The notes beneath the pieces were generated by a model. The model was not told the DNA's origin, searched no databases, and saw only the letters and a program-made list of their open reading frames with translations. A stretch of DNA of 64,000 bases. It comes from Pseudomonadales bacterium (GTDB taxonomy: Bacteria > Pseudomonadota > Gammaproteobacteria > Pseudomonadales > Azotimanducaceae). The position numbers and the translations under genes are program-made. Below, piece by piece: positions 44,460-53,120 of this stretch; within the stretch, counting starts at the first letter, position 1; every line of letters starts with the position of its first letter. The stretch spans positions 1-64,000 of the forward strand of contig JADHNI010000005.1 in the NCBI GenBank assembly GCA_016779585.1, given 5' to 3'.

Positions 44460-45299
44460 TTACTCCTGGATCGCTGTACCGATCTGAACCAGTTCAAGGT
44501 AGGAGTTCTGGAAGTGAACATAGGAAACGTCACCGCCGCCATCCGGGAATGCTTCTATCGAGTTGGCGAGTACCTGTTTCTTGTCAGGTGCTCCCAGCCG
44601 GAAATGTGAATAACCGGCGTCCCTGAAAATATCAAAACTGTGTTTCGGGGCGACGTCACCAGTCAGCAGCGCGATCGTAATTCCCGGGTCTTCCCGAACC
44701 AGCAGGTGAGCGGTACCTGAACCGTAGAAATCCTCGGTACCTTTTGATTCCGTCTGGAAGTGTTCACGGTATCCCTCGATATGCGGTTCCAGATCTTCCT
44801 GCGCTGTCCAGATGTAAACCCGGTGATTCTCCGAGCGTCTGTCGCTGGATTGGATAAGTTCATACATCTGGTGATCGGGTCCGGTAAAGAGCAGCGTCGA
44901 CGCAGCGCCGGAAACAAAGTCATCGAATGAGGATAAGGGCTCGATCAGGTTCTCGTCCAAAAGCACTTGTGCTATGCCTGCAGGATCACGATGGGGCAAT
45001 CTGAAGATGGCATCTCCTACCCTTGGTTTGCCCGCTGGGGGTACGGGTACGGCAGTATAGGAAGTGAAGGTGTCTTTCTCGAAGTAGTCCGGGTCTGAGA
45101 ACTCTCCACGCCGATAGATGTATTGTCTTCCGATGCCGGGATACATGTTGGTTATGTACACCTCAGCACCGAACAGGGTCAGGAATCTATCAGTCGCCTC
45201 CAGGTCACCGGTTTTTGGAATCCCGGCCTGGTCCGCGCCCTCTGGTGCGGGCGCCTCGATCAGCGTGGTGCCAAAATGTGCTATGGACATGTCTGCCAT
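44460..45299 (-). CDS. VOC-like two-module protein, function unknown
   Basis: The 279-residue cytoplasmic protein seems to hold two VOC-type modules. One ends LLFTGPDHQMYELIQS and the other ends YVHFQNSYLELVQIG, both shaped like the terminal VOC strand with a Glu. GDLEATDRFLTLFGAEVYITN fits the opening helix. The assignment is from pattern alone and no reaction is proposed. It is convergent with the sulfatase gene. Confidence 0.6.
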   Translation of the reverse strand: MADMSIAHFGTTLIEAPAPEGADQAGIPKTGDLEATDRFLTLFGAEVYITNMYPGIGRQYIYRRGEFSDPDYFEKDTFTSYTAVPVPPAGKPRVGDAIFRLPHRDPAGIAQVLLDENLIEPLSSFDDFVSGAASTLLFTGPDHQMYELIQSSDRRSENHRVYIWTAQEDLEPHIEGYREHFQTESKGTEDFYGSGTAHLLVREDPGITIALLTGDVAPKHSFDIFRDAGYSHFRLGAPDKKQVLANSIEAFPDGGGDVSYVHFQNSYLELVQIGTAIQE

Positions 45300-45433
45300 G
45301 GGTAACCTCCGTGCCTGGATAAGAAAAATATAGCACAGCAGTCTGGAAGATCTTTTGGGTTTGTGGGAGCAGATTGTATCGTCATGAGCAATAACCGATG
45401 ATGACGACTCGGGTTACAGGTTAAGAAACGTCG

Positions 45434-47152
45434 ATGCTAAATGCGAAACTTGTGTCAATGATGGTGATTCCGGGCCTGCTCTTAATGCTGCCCGCGGCGA
45501 ACGCCGAACAGATGAGACCAAAGCTGGTATTGCAGATTACGGTTGATGCGCTGCGCGGGGACCTTCCGCAACGCTACAGTCGTGTGATTGGGGATGGCGG
45601 TTTGCGTTATCTCCTCGATAAGGGCGTCCACTACACTAACGCTCATTATCAGCACGCGAACACGGAAACCATAGTGGGTCACACGTCTTTATCCACGGGA
45701 ACAATTCCTGCTGCCCATGGCATGGTGGGCAATGTCTGGTTTGATCGGGAACAGGACCGACTTGTCTACAATGTGGAAGACCCTGAGTATCGACTTCTGA
45801 CCGCTGGTGCCGATGTTGACCAGGACACCGAGATTGACCCCACCCAGAGAACCGCACGCTCTGATGGTCGCTCACCGCGAAACATCCTGGCCAGCACTTT
45901 TGGTGATGAACTGGCGATTGCAACCGGTGGAGCCGCGAAGGTATTTGGTGTATCGATCAAGGATCGGGGTGCCATTGCTATGGCCGGCCAGGCCGGCAAG
46001 GCGTTCTGGTTTTCCAAAAAATCCGGGGAGTTTGTCACCAGTGACTACTATTACGACCGCTACCCGGAATGGGTCACCCGCTGGAACCAGGCTGACCCCA
46101 CCGCGGCTTACTCAGGGAAATCCTGGCAACTTGCACACGACAAATCGCGTTACCTGTTTGGCGATCGAGATGATAACGATTATGAAACGGATGTGGCGGG
46201 ATTCGGTCGTACCTTCCCGCATGCCTTCGGCAATCAGGATGATGGCTACTATACAACCAAGCTGACACTGAGCCCGGCAGGAGATGAATTGACCCTGGCG
46301 TTTACAAAAGCCCTGATCATAAATGAAGGCATCGGGGAGGATGACGTCCCGGATTACCTGTCTGTCAGCTTCTCTTCAACAGATTATGTTGGCCACATTT
46401 TCGGCGCGTCCAGCCTGGGAAGTGAAGACAACCTTGCTCACCTGGATCACACGCTTGGTGGACTCTTTGCGTTTGTGGATAAACATGTTGGTCTTGAACA
46501 TACCCTGATTGTTTTCTCCGCTGATCATGGCCAGCCTGAAGCGCCGGGTTACCTGAATGAGTTAGGCATTGGGAATGCACATTATTCTGACGTCGATTCG
46601 ATGGATACCTCGGGCGCGATCACAACACTCAAGGAAAAGTTCGGAATCAATGAACCTTTGATCGAAGCGTTCTTCCAGCCATACCTCTACCTCAATCAGG
46701 AAGTGATTCAGAAGCATGACCTGGACCAGACTGAGATTGAAAATGTTATCGCAACAGAGGTGCTCAAATTCCCCGGAATCGCCCATGCCGTCTCCAGCCA
46801 TGCGCTGCGCAGCGGTGCAGTTGCCGACACCGGGATTACCCGGTCTGTTTTGCACAACTATTACAGCAAGCGTTCCGGTGATGTTTACCTCGTTTTCCAG
46901 CCCAATGTATTTATAAACGACTTTGATGGCCTCACCGTATCGACAACCCATGGTTCGCCCTGGCGCTATGATACCTATGTACCTGTCATCTTTGCCGGGT
47001 ATGGTCTTCAGTCGGCGCGTATCGATCGCAGGGTTGCCCCCTATGATATTGCGCCAACGTTAGCTGCCCTGTTGGGTACAAAACCTCCTTCAAGCACCTT
47101 TGGTTCGGTCTTGCCCGAAGTTGTTTCCAGGCACAGAACTGCAGACCACTGA
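45434..47152 (+). CDS. PafA-like alkaline phosphatase/phosphodiesterase
   Basis: The 572-residue protein has a signal peptide (to about residue 24) and the alkaline phosphatase superfamily layout: D38 in ITVDALRGD, T77-E-T79 in HANTETIVGH where a Thr nucleophile is expected, and SADHGQPEAPG for metal binding. It resembles PafA-type phosphate-irrepressible phosphatases and would act in the periplasm on phosphomonoesters or diesters. Confidence 0.87.
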   Translation: MLNAKLVSMMVIPGLLLMLPAANAEQMRPKLVLQITVDALRGDLPQRYSRVIGDGGLRYLLDKGVHYTNAHYQHANTETIVGHTSLSTGTIPAAHGMVGNVWFDREQDRLVYNVEDPEYRLLTAGADVDQDTEIDPTQRTARSDGRSPRNILASTFGDELAIATGGAAKVFGVSIKDRGAIAMAGQAGKAFWFSKKSGEFVTSDYYYDRYPEWVTRWNQADPTAAYSGKSWQLAHDKSRYLFGDRDDNDYETDVAGFGRTFPHAFGNQDDGYYTTKLTLSPAGDELTLAFTKALIINEGIGEDDVPDYLSVSFSSTDYVGHIFGASSLGSEDNLAHLDHTLGGLFAFVDKHVGLEHTLIVFSADHGQPEAPGYLNELGIGNAHYSDVDSMDTSGAITTLKEKFGINEPLIEAFFQPYLYLNQEVIQKHDLDQTEIENVIATEVLKFPGIAHAVSSHALRSGAVADTGITRSVLHNYYSKRSGDVYLVFQPNVFINDFDGLTVSTTHGSPWRYDTYVPVIFAGYGLQSARIDRRVAPYDIAPTLAALLGTKPPSSTFGSVLPEVVSRHRTADH

Positions 47153-47189
47153 TGTGAGAGAATAGGTCGGTCATTAGAAGGGCTGGTCC

Positions 47190-49196
47190 GTGCGGGACTC
47201 AACGAATGTACAGGCGTCAATGAGACGCGGGTTTTCTCTCAGAACCAAAATCGCGGTAGGAACCGGCATGATCGCCGTTGTCCTCTGGCTGGGTCTTGCG
47301 GGTTTCAGTTTTTATACGACCGAACGAATGCTGGATCTTGCCGCGAAGGAACTGTTCGCAGCAAATTCGAGTCGTGTCGCCAGTGACATCACGTCTGTAT
47401 ATCGGCCGATCCAGCGAGCGACCGCGCTGCTTTCGCAGAGTCAGCTGATGGCAGCGGACAGTCGTGATACCCGGCTGGGTTCACTGCCTTTGCTCGCGGA
47501 TACACTTGATGCCCTGGCAAGCGCAACAGCGATCCAGGTCGGCACTGACCAGGGCGACTTTTTTATCGTGCGCAAGATGACCTCATCCCGGCTCGCGGAA
47601 AAATTCAACTCGCCGCCAGCAACCCGCTACGTGGTGGATCACATCAGTGGCAGCGACGGCCGAAATGATCGCTGGTATTACGATGAACTGCTGAACCTCC
47701 TGCGTCAGGAGCAGTTGATTGACTCTACCTATGACCCCAGGAGCAGACCCTGGTATCAGCAGGCGATGAATTCCAGGACCACGATTATCACGGCGCCCTA
47801 CATATTCTTCTTCATGGGTGAAATTGGTATCACGTCGGCTCATGCTTCCCAGGATCGCCAGTCGGTGGTTGCGATAGATATAGAACTGAGTTCAATTTCC
47901 AAAACCCTGGCTGATTCGAGGATCACTCCGTCCGCCAGATCCCTGCTGACCACTGACCTCGGTGTGCTGGCGTGGAGCGGAAATCTGCCGGTGCTCATGG
48001 AGACCGGGGAGGGTGAGCTTCGCCGCAGGAGTATTGCTGAATTCGAGGATCCTGTGCTGAGCAATATCGTGTCAGGTACACAACTGAACGGCTGGCGAAC
48101 ATACAGGACGCGGCTGGAACTTGAAGATGGTATTGCTCCCAGCCTCTATATGGCTGTACCCGGCAACGAGCTTCTTGGTGATCTTGGGGATACGCGGAAT
48201 AGGTCATTGCTCATCTCGTTTGTGCTGCTGACACTGCTCATTCCAATTACCTGGTGGCTTGCCGGCAGGATCGCCGGTCCGCTGCGTGATCTTCATAAGG
48301 CGATCACTGAAGTCGGTCAGGGTAACTTTGATTTCTGGTTGCCCGAGATTAAATCTGCTGATGAGGTTGGTGACCTGAACCTGGCGCTGCGTACGATGCG
48401 TGGGTCACTGAAACAACATATCGATGATCTTGCTACAGCCAAGGCGGCCCGGGAGAAACTGGAAAGTGAACTCAACATCGCTCGCCAGATTCAGATGAGC
48501 CTGCTGCCAGGGGCGGGTGAGCTTGTAACCAGACTCTCAGGGGAAGAGCTTTTTGCTCGCCTGAAACCGGCGAAAGCCGTTGGTGGAGACCTCTATGAAG
48601 TCACGGAACTTGATAATGACCGCTATTTCATCGCGGTAGGTGATGTTTCCGATAAGGGGATTCCGGCCGCACTGTTCATGTCACGCACGATGACGCTGGC
48701 GAAGATGTTGGTACCTAAGTGTACGAACCTGGGTGAATTGCTTGAGGAACTGAATAACGAACTCGTTGAAGACAACGATGCTTGCATGTTTATCACTCTC
48801 TTCTGCGCGGTCATCAATCCTCACACGGGTGATATGCACTTTGCCTGCGCGGGTCACAATCCACCCGTTCATGTCACTAAAGATGGTTCCTTGCTGCTGG
48901 AGATGGAAAGTGGACCACCGCTTGGCATCTTCCCGGAGACAGAATATGTTGAAGTGCAGTCCCGCATTGAGCGAGGTGAGCGATTGGTTGTCTACTCGGA
49001 CGGTATTACTGAAGCCTTTAATGAATCAAGGGCGGAGTTTACTGAAGAACGCCTGGTGGAACTGATGCAGGAACTGGGCACAAAAGGTTCAGCAGCAGAA
49101 GCAGGTTGGCATATCCTGGAAGCGGTTTCCGGTTTCGTTGGTGGTGCAGAACAGTCTGATGATATCACCCTGCTGGTACTGGATCGACCTGAGTGA
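47190..49196 (+). CDS. Membrane sensor with HAMP and SpoIIE-type PP2C phosphatase (RsbU-like)
   Basis: The 668-residue protein has two membrane helices (about 22-45 and 335-357) around a roughly 280-residue periplasmic sensor, then HAMP (about 357-410), a coiled coil, and a PP2C/SpoIIE domain from about 425 with GGDLYEV, VGDVSDKGIPAALFMS and SDDITLLVLD metal-site motifs. The sensor responds to an unknown signal and dephosphorylates the STAS antagonist encoded two genes on. It overlaps the kinase gene by four bases. Confidence 0.92.
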   Translation: MRDSTNVQASMRRGFSLRTKIAVGTGMIAVVLWLGLAGFSFYTTERMLDLAAKELFAANSSRVASDITSVYRPIQRATALLSQSQLMAADSRDTRLGSLPLLADTLDALASATAIQVGTDQGDFFIVRKMTSSRLAEKFNSPPATRYVVDHISGSDGRNDRWYYDELLNLLRQEQLIDSTYDPRSRPWYQQAMNSRTTIITAPYIFFFMGEIGITSAHASQDRQSVVAIDIELSSISKTLADSRITPSARSLLTTDLGVLAWSGNLPVLMETGEGELRRRSIAEFEDPVLSNIVSGTQLNGWRTYRTRLELEDGIAPSLYMAVPGNELLGDLGDTRNRSLLISFVLLTLLIPITWWLAGRIAGPLRDLHKAITEVGQGNFDFWLPEIKSADEVGDLNLALRTMRGSLKQHIDDLATAKAAREKLESELNIARQIQMSLLPGAGELVTRLSGEELFARLKPAKAVGGDLYEVTELDNDRYFIAVGDVSDKGIPAALFMSRTMTLAKMLVPKCTNLGELLEELNNELVEDNDACMFITLFCAVINPHTGDMHFACAGHNPPVHVTKDGSLLLEMESGPPLGIFPETEYVEVQSRIERGERLVVYSDGITEAFNESRAEFTEERLVELMQELGTKGSAAEAGWHILEAVSGFVGGAEQSDDITLLVLDRPE

Positions 49197-49597
49197 CGAT
49201 GGATCAGATTCTTTTGCCTGTGGCTGGTCAACCTTTACAGAACGCTTCGAAGTTCCTCACAGGGTTTGCGGAAACTCATCAGATCGCATCTGAATTGACA
49301 CAGTCATTGTTGATCATTGCAGATGAATTGATCAGCAACACCATTAAGTATGGCGAAGCGGAAGAGCTACGCCTGACCCTGGACCTGGGGAGTGAAAAGC
49401 AGCTCACCTTGATTTACAGCGATGACGGCAACCCATTTAATCCACTGGCTGCCGATTTGCCTGACCTTGACACACCAGTTGAGGATAGGGATATCGGGGG
49501 GCTGGGTCTGATGATGGTGCAATCCATGACCGAGACCCAGGAGTATGAGCGCACGGACGACCTAAATGTGCTCGTGTTGACACTGCGAATTGACTAA
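49193..49597 (+). CDS. Serine-kinase anti-sigma-type protein (RsbW-like HATPase)
   Basis: The 134-residue protein has the N-box ADELISNTIKYGEAEEL and the G-box RDIGGLGLMMV of RsbW/SpoIIAB-like kinases. It would phosphorylate the STAS antagonist and bind a sigma factor or another target. It starts in a four-base overlap with the phosphatase gene. Confidence 0.9.
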   Translation: MTMDQILLPVAGQPLQNASKFLTGFAETHQIASELTQSLLIIADELISNTIKYGEAEELRLTLDLGSEKQLTLIYSDDGNPFNPLAADLPDLDTPVEDRDIGGLGLMMVQSMTETQEYERTDDLNVLVLTLRID

Positions 49598-49629
49598 CAT
49601 CGAAGGTTAAGCCTTCAGGGAGACAGAAA

Positions 49630-49992
49630 ATGGCACTGGATATTTCTCTCGATGACAGCAAGCAGGGCGCACTGCGCGTTGCGCTAAACGGTTCACTGGA
49701 TAGTGAAACAGCGCCGCAGCTGTCGGCAGCGTTAGGAAACATTGATGACTCTGTGAGCGCGGTGGTTTTTGATATGAAGTCGCTGGGCTTCATCAGTTCC
49801 ACGGGCTTGCGCGTCATTTTCACGGTGTTGAAAGCCCAGAAATCTCGAGGCGGGCGAGTGGCAGTCAGCAACATGAGCCCCGGCGTCAAGAAAGTATTCG
49901 AGATTGTTAAGGCGCTGCCGGATATGACAGTGTTTGCCAACGATCAGGAAATGGATGACTACCTTGCCAGTTTCCAGCGTGGCGACGACTGA
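49630..49992 (+). CDS. STAS-domain antagonist (RsbV/SpoIIAA-like)
   Basis: The 120-residue protein is a single STAS domain. FDMKSLGFISSTGLRVI has the S56-S57-T58-G-L segment where the kinase adds phosphate in this family. AGGGAGACAG lies before the ATG. Dephosphorylated by the SpoIIE protein it would free the kinase's partner. No sigma factor gene is adjacent. Confidence 0.92.
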   Translation: MALDISLDDSKQGALRVALNGSLDSETAPQLSAALGNIDDSVSAVVFDMKSLGFISSTGLRVIFTVLKAQKSRGGRVAVSNMSPGVKKVFEIVKALPDMTVFANDQEMDDYLASFQRGDD

Positions 49993-50107
49993 TTTCCCGG
50001 GCTCTTTGATAGTTCGGTATTTTCGATCTTTCGGCCTCTATTTTTCGAGTAGACCTGGCACCTGAATCAACTATCGTCTCTGCTTTTTATCCTCCGCAGT
50101 TTTCCGC

Positions 50108-51424
50108 ATGAGTGACAACCAGCCCACGACTCTTGACCAAGCCGATCCAAGGCTGCGCTCACCCAGGTACTGCAGTTACGTCCTCGCCATGCTTGTAGTG
50201 GTGTACATATTCAATTTCCTGGATCGGCAGATTGTCACCATTCTTGCGGAACCCATTAAAAACGATCTAGGGCTGAACGATACCCAGATAGGTTTGATGA
50301 CAGGTCTGGCATTTGCCGTTTTTTATACGGTTCTTGGTATCCCAATTGCGCGTTTGGCTGACCGTGCCAACCGGGTGTCGATAATCTCGGTTGCCCTGGT
50401 CATCTGGAGCGGCATGACGGCGTTGTGCGGCGTGGCACAGAATTTTTACCAGATGTTGGCAGCGCGAATCGGCGTCGGCGTTGGTGAGGCAGGCTGTTCA
50501 CCGCCTGCACATTCACTGATCGCTGATTACTACCCGCCGGAGCAGCGCGCCTCCGCTTTGTCGATTTACGCGCTGGGTATCCCGATTGGCAGTATCCTCG
50601 GTTTGCTGGCCGGGGGATGGATTGCGGAATTCTGGGGCTGGCGGGCCGCGTTCTTTATCGTTGGGCTGCCAGGGATCCTGTTGGCGATCATCGTCAAGCT
50701 GACCCTGCTGGAACCCATCCGGGGTATGAGCGATACCTCGCACATGGCGGGTGGTGAACAACCACCACTGGTCGAAACCATGGTTACGCTGCTTCGCAAC
50801 AGGACGATGGTTCACATCGCGATGGGAGGTGCACTGACTTCTTTTGTCGGCTACGGCCTGGGCCAGTGGTTACCCGCTTACTTTATTCGCATACACGATA
50901 TGGGTATTGCAGAAACAGCGACCTATTTTGGCCTGGTGCTTGGCGTTGCCAGCGCCATCGGCACGGTACTCGGCGGTAACCTGGCGGATCGTTTTGCCCG
51001 TCGGGATGTTCGAATGTATGCCTGGTTGCCTGCAGCAGGTGTACTTCTGGCGTTTCCTTTCTACGTGGCGGCGATGTTAATGAACAACCCCTACGTGGCG
51101 ATAGCCATTATGGTGGCTCCCAGTCTTCTGAACTCCCTGTGGCTCGGGCCGGCATTCGGCACTATCCAGAATCTGGCACCAGCCCGAATGCGGGCACTGG
51201 CATCGGCGATACTGCTTTTTGTGCTGAACATCATTGGGCTGGGTTTTGGTCCTTTCCTCGTAGGTGTGTTGAGTGATCTGTTAAGCGGCACTTTCGCTGA
51301 AAACTCCCTGCGTTACGCCATCCTGATTGCGACAGTTGCCTACTTCTGGGCGGGCGCACATTTCCTGCTTGCTTCCAGGACACTGGCTGAAGACCTGAAG
51401 CGCAATGCGGAAGAGGCTGCGTAG
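50108..51424 (+). CDS. MFS transporter, spinster family
   Basis: The 438-residue twelve-helix carrier begins with LVVVYIFNFLDRQIVTILAEPIKNDLGLNDTQIGLMTG and has GVGEAGCSPPAHSLIADYYPPEQRA, both typical of spinster-like major facilitator proteins. Substrates include lipids and organic acids. About 115 bases separate it from the STAS gene. Confidence 0.9.
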   Translation: MSDNQPTTLDQADPRLRSPRYCSYVLAMLVVVYIFNFLDRQIVTILAEPIKNDLGLNDTQIGLMTGLAFAVFYTVLGIPIARLADRANRVSIISVALVIWSGMTALCGVAQNFYQMLAARIGVGVGEAGCSPPAHSLIADYYPPEQRASALSIYALGIPIGSILGLLAGGWIAEFWGWRAAFFIVGLPGILLAIIVKLTLLEPIRGMSDTSHMAGGEQPPLVETMVTLLRNRTMVHIAMGGALTSFVGYGLGQWLPAYFIRIHDMGIAETATYFGLVLGVASAIGTVLGGNLADRFARRDVRMYAWLPAAGVLLAFPFYVAAMLMNNPYVAIAIMVAPSLLNSLWLGPAFGTIQNLAPARMRALASAILLFVLNIIGLGFGPFLVGVLSDLLSGTFAENSLRYAILIATVAYFWAGAHFLLASRTLAEDLKRNAEEAA

Positions 51425-51468
51425 ATCCTGATATGAGGTAAACTCAGGCTCTTTTTGCAGGAGCCGTC

Positions 51469-52782
51469 ATGTCCTCTGAAATTCTCTGGCCGTTCATACC
51501 GAATGCCAATCCAACCCGCATAAAAGGTGCCGAAGGTGCTTACCTGATCATGGCGGATGGCCAGAGAGTGCTGGATGCCGCCGGTGGTGCAATTGTTACG
51601 AACATAGGCCATGGCAGGAAAGATGTGGCCGAGGCCATTGCTGCAGCGGCGCAGAACTGTACTTATGCCGTACCGCCCTGGCTCACAGCCGAACGTGAGG
51701 CACTGCTGGAAGAACTGACGACTCACTGGCTACCGGAGCACCTGCCCTGTGTGCACCTGGCATCCGGTGGTTCAGAGTCCAATGAATCTGCGATCAAGAT
51801 TGCAACACAATACCAGGTTGCCATGGGGCGCCCGGACAAACAGATCGTGCTGGCACGTAGTCTCTCTTATCACGGTACCACTATCCAGATGGCGGGCGTT
51901 TCCGGGCACCAGTCGCGGAAAAGGGGCCTTGAAGGGTTGATCACCGAAGTGCCGCGCATAGAAACACCTTACCCATTGCGTTGTCCGCTTGGTCCGCATC
52001 ACCCGAATGCGGCTGACTACTATCTTAAAAACCTTGAAGACACTATCGAGACGATTGGTGCCGAAAACATTGCGGCGCTGATCGCCGAGCCACTGAATGG
52101 CTCATCAGCCGGGGCTATCACACCGCCCGAAGGTTACTGGCCAAAAGCACAGGACATCCTGCGTCGTCACGACATCCTGCTGATCATGGATGAGGTCATG
52201 ACGGGGTTCGGTCGTACCGGTGAAAAATTCGGCTCGGGGCTCTATGGCCTGGAACCCGATTTGCTGGTGGCTGGGAAGGGCATGGCCGGAGGCTATGCAG
52301 CCATCTCCGGTACCTATGGTCGCAGGGAAATTGCTGACGCCATTGGCGACGCCGGTTTCAACATCATGTTCCATACGTTTGGAGCGCTGCCGCTTTCCTG
52401 CGCAGCCTCAACCAAAGTCCTGCAGATACTCCGGGAGGAAGAACTGTTGCCACGGGTAAAAACCATGGGCGCAACACTCAAGGAAGCGCTGATCGATCGA
52501 CTGGGTCAGCATCCTCACATTGCGGAAATCAGGGGAGAAGGCCTGCTGCTCGGTATCGAAATCGTGAAAGACCGCGAAACCCTTGAGAAGTTTGATGAGT
52601 CCGAGCGTGTTACCGACAGGGTTGTTGGCAATGCGATGGGTGAAGGTGTGTTCTTTTACCCCGGTGGAACGGGTGTCGCCCGTGACATTATATGTATCGG
52701 TGCACCGTTCATTATCGGGGATGCGGAGGTAGACCTCATGGTGAACGCCCTGGACAGGGCGCTCGCCGGGTTGAGTGCCTAG
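51469..52782 (+). CDS. Class III PLP-dependent aminotransferase
   Basis: The 437-residue enzyme has the class III signature [16 protein letters not shown] and [13 protein letters not shown] with the Schiff-base lysine. It transfers an amino group between an omega-amino acid or amine and a keto acid; the pair is not known. AGGAG is near the ATG (GCAGGAGCCGTC). Its TAG overlaps the DUF465 stop tail to tail. Confidence 0.92.
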   Translation: MSSEILWPFIPNANPTRIKGAEGAYLIMADGQRVLDAAGGAIVTNIGHGRKDVAEAIAAAAQNCTYAVPPWLTAEREALLEELTTHWLPEHLPCVHLASGGSESNESAIKIATQYQVAMGRPDKQIVLARSLSYHGTTIQMAGVSGHQSRKRGLEGLITEVPRIETPYPLRCPLGPHHPNAADYYLKNLEDTIETIGAENIAALIAEPLNGSSAGAITPPEGYWPKAQDILRRHDILLIMDEVMTGFGRTGEKFGSGLYGLEPDLLVAGKGMAGGYAAISGTYGRREIADAIGDAGFNIMFHTFGALPLSCAASTKVLQILREEELLPRVKTMGATLKEALIDRLGQHPHIAEIRGEGLLLGIEIVKDRETLEKFDESERVTDRVVGNAMGEGVFFYPGGTGVARDIICIGAPFIIGDAEVDLMVNALDRALAGLSA

Positions 52783-53012
52783 GCCTGCAGCATTTTAAAC
52801 TGTTCATCTTTCAGGTGCAGCCTTACCTTTTTCCTTTCTTCCAGGTAGTCGTCCGAGGTGTTCTCTGCACCGGTTTCGATACGGTGCACCTCGTGGTCAA
52901 CGTCATGGTACTCGGCAAACAGCTTAGCAAAGTGTGCGTTCGACATCTTCATGTCGTGAATCTTGTCCCGGTACTCAGGCAGTTCGTGGATCAGGTCGTG
53001 TTTTTCCAGCAT
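52779..53012 (-). CDS. DUF465/YdcH family protein
   Basis: The 77-residue start is chosen because [42 protein letters not shown] is the family N-terminus; a longer frame adds unrelated residues. It is a small helical-hairpin protein of unknown role common in Proteobacteria. Its stop shares four bases with the aminotransferase stop. Confidence 0.85.
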   Translation of the reverse strand: MLEKHDLIHELPEYRDKIHDMKMSNAHFAKLFAEYHDVDHEVHRIETGAENTSDDYLEERKKVRLHLKDEQFKMLQA

Positions 53013-53120
53013 GGTTACATCTCTTTCGAATCTGGTAACAGTATCAATCGAACATGAACGATCCGCGTTGATTTGAGTCAACTCGATGGGCTGTGCACTT
53101 AACATGCCTGAACAGGAGTG

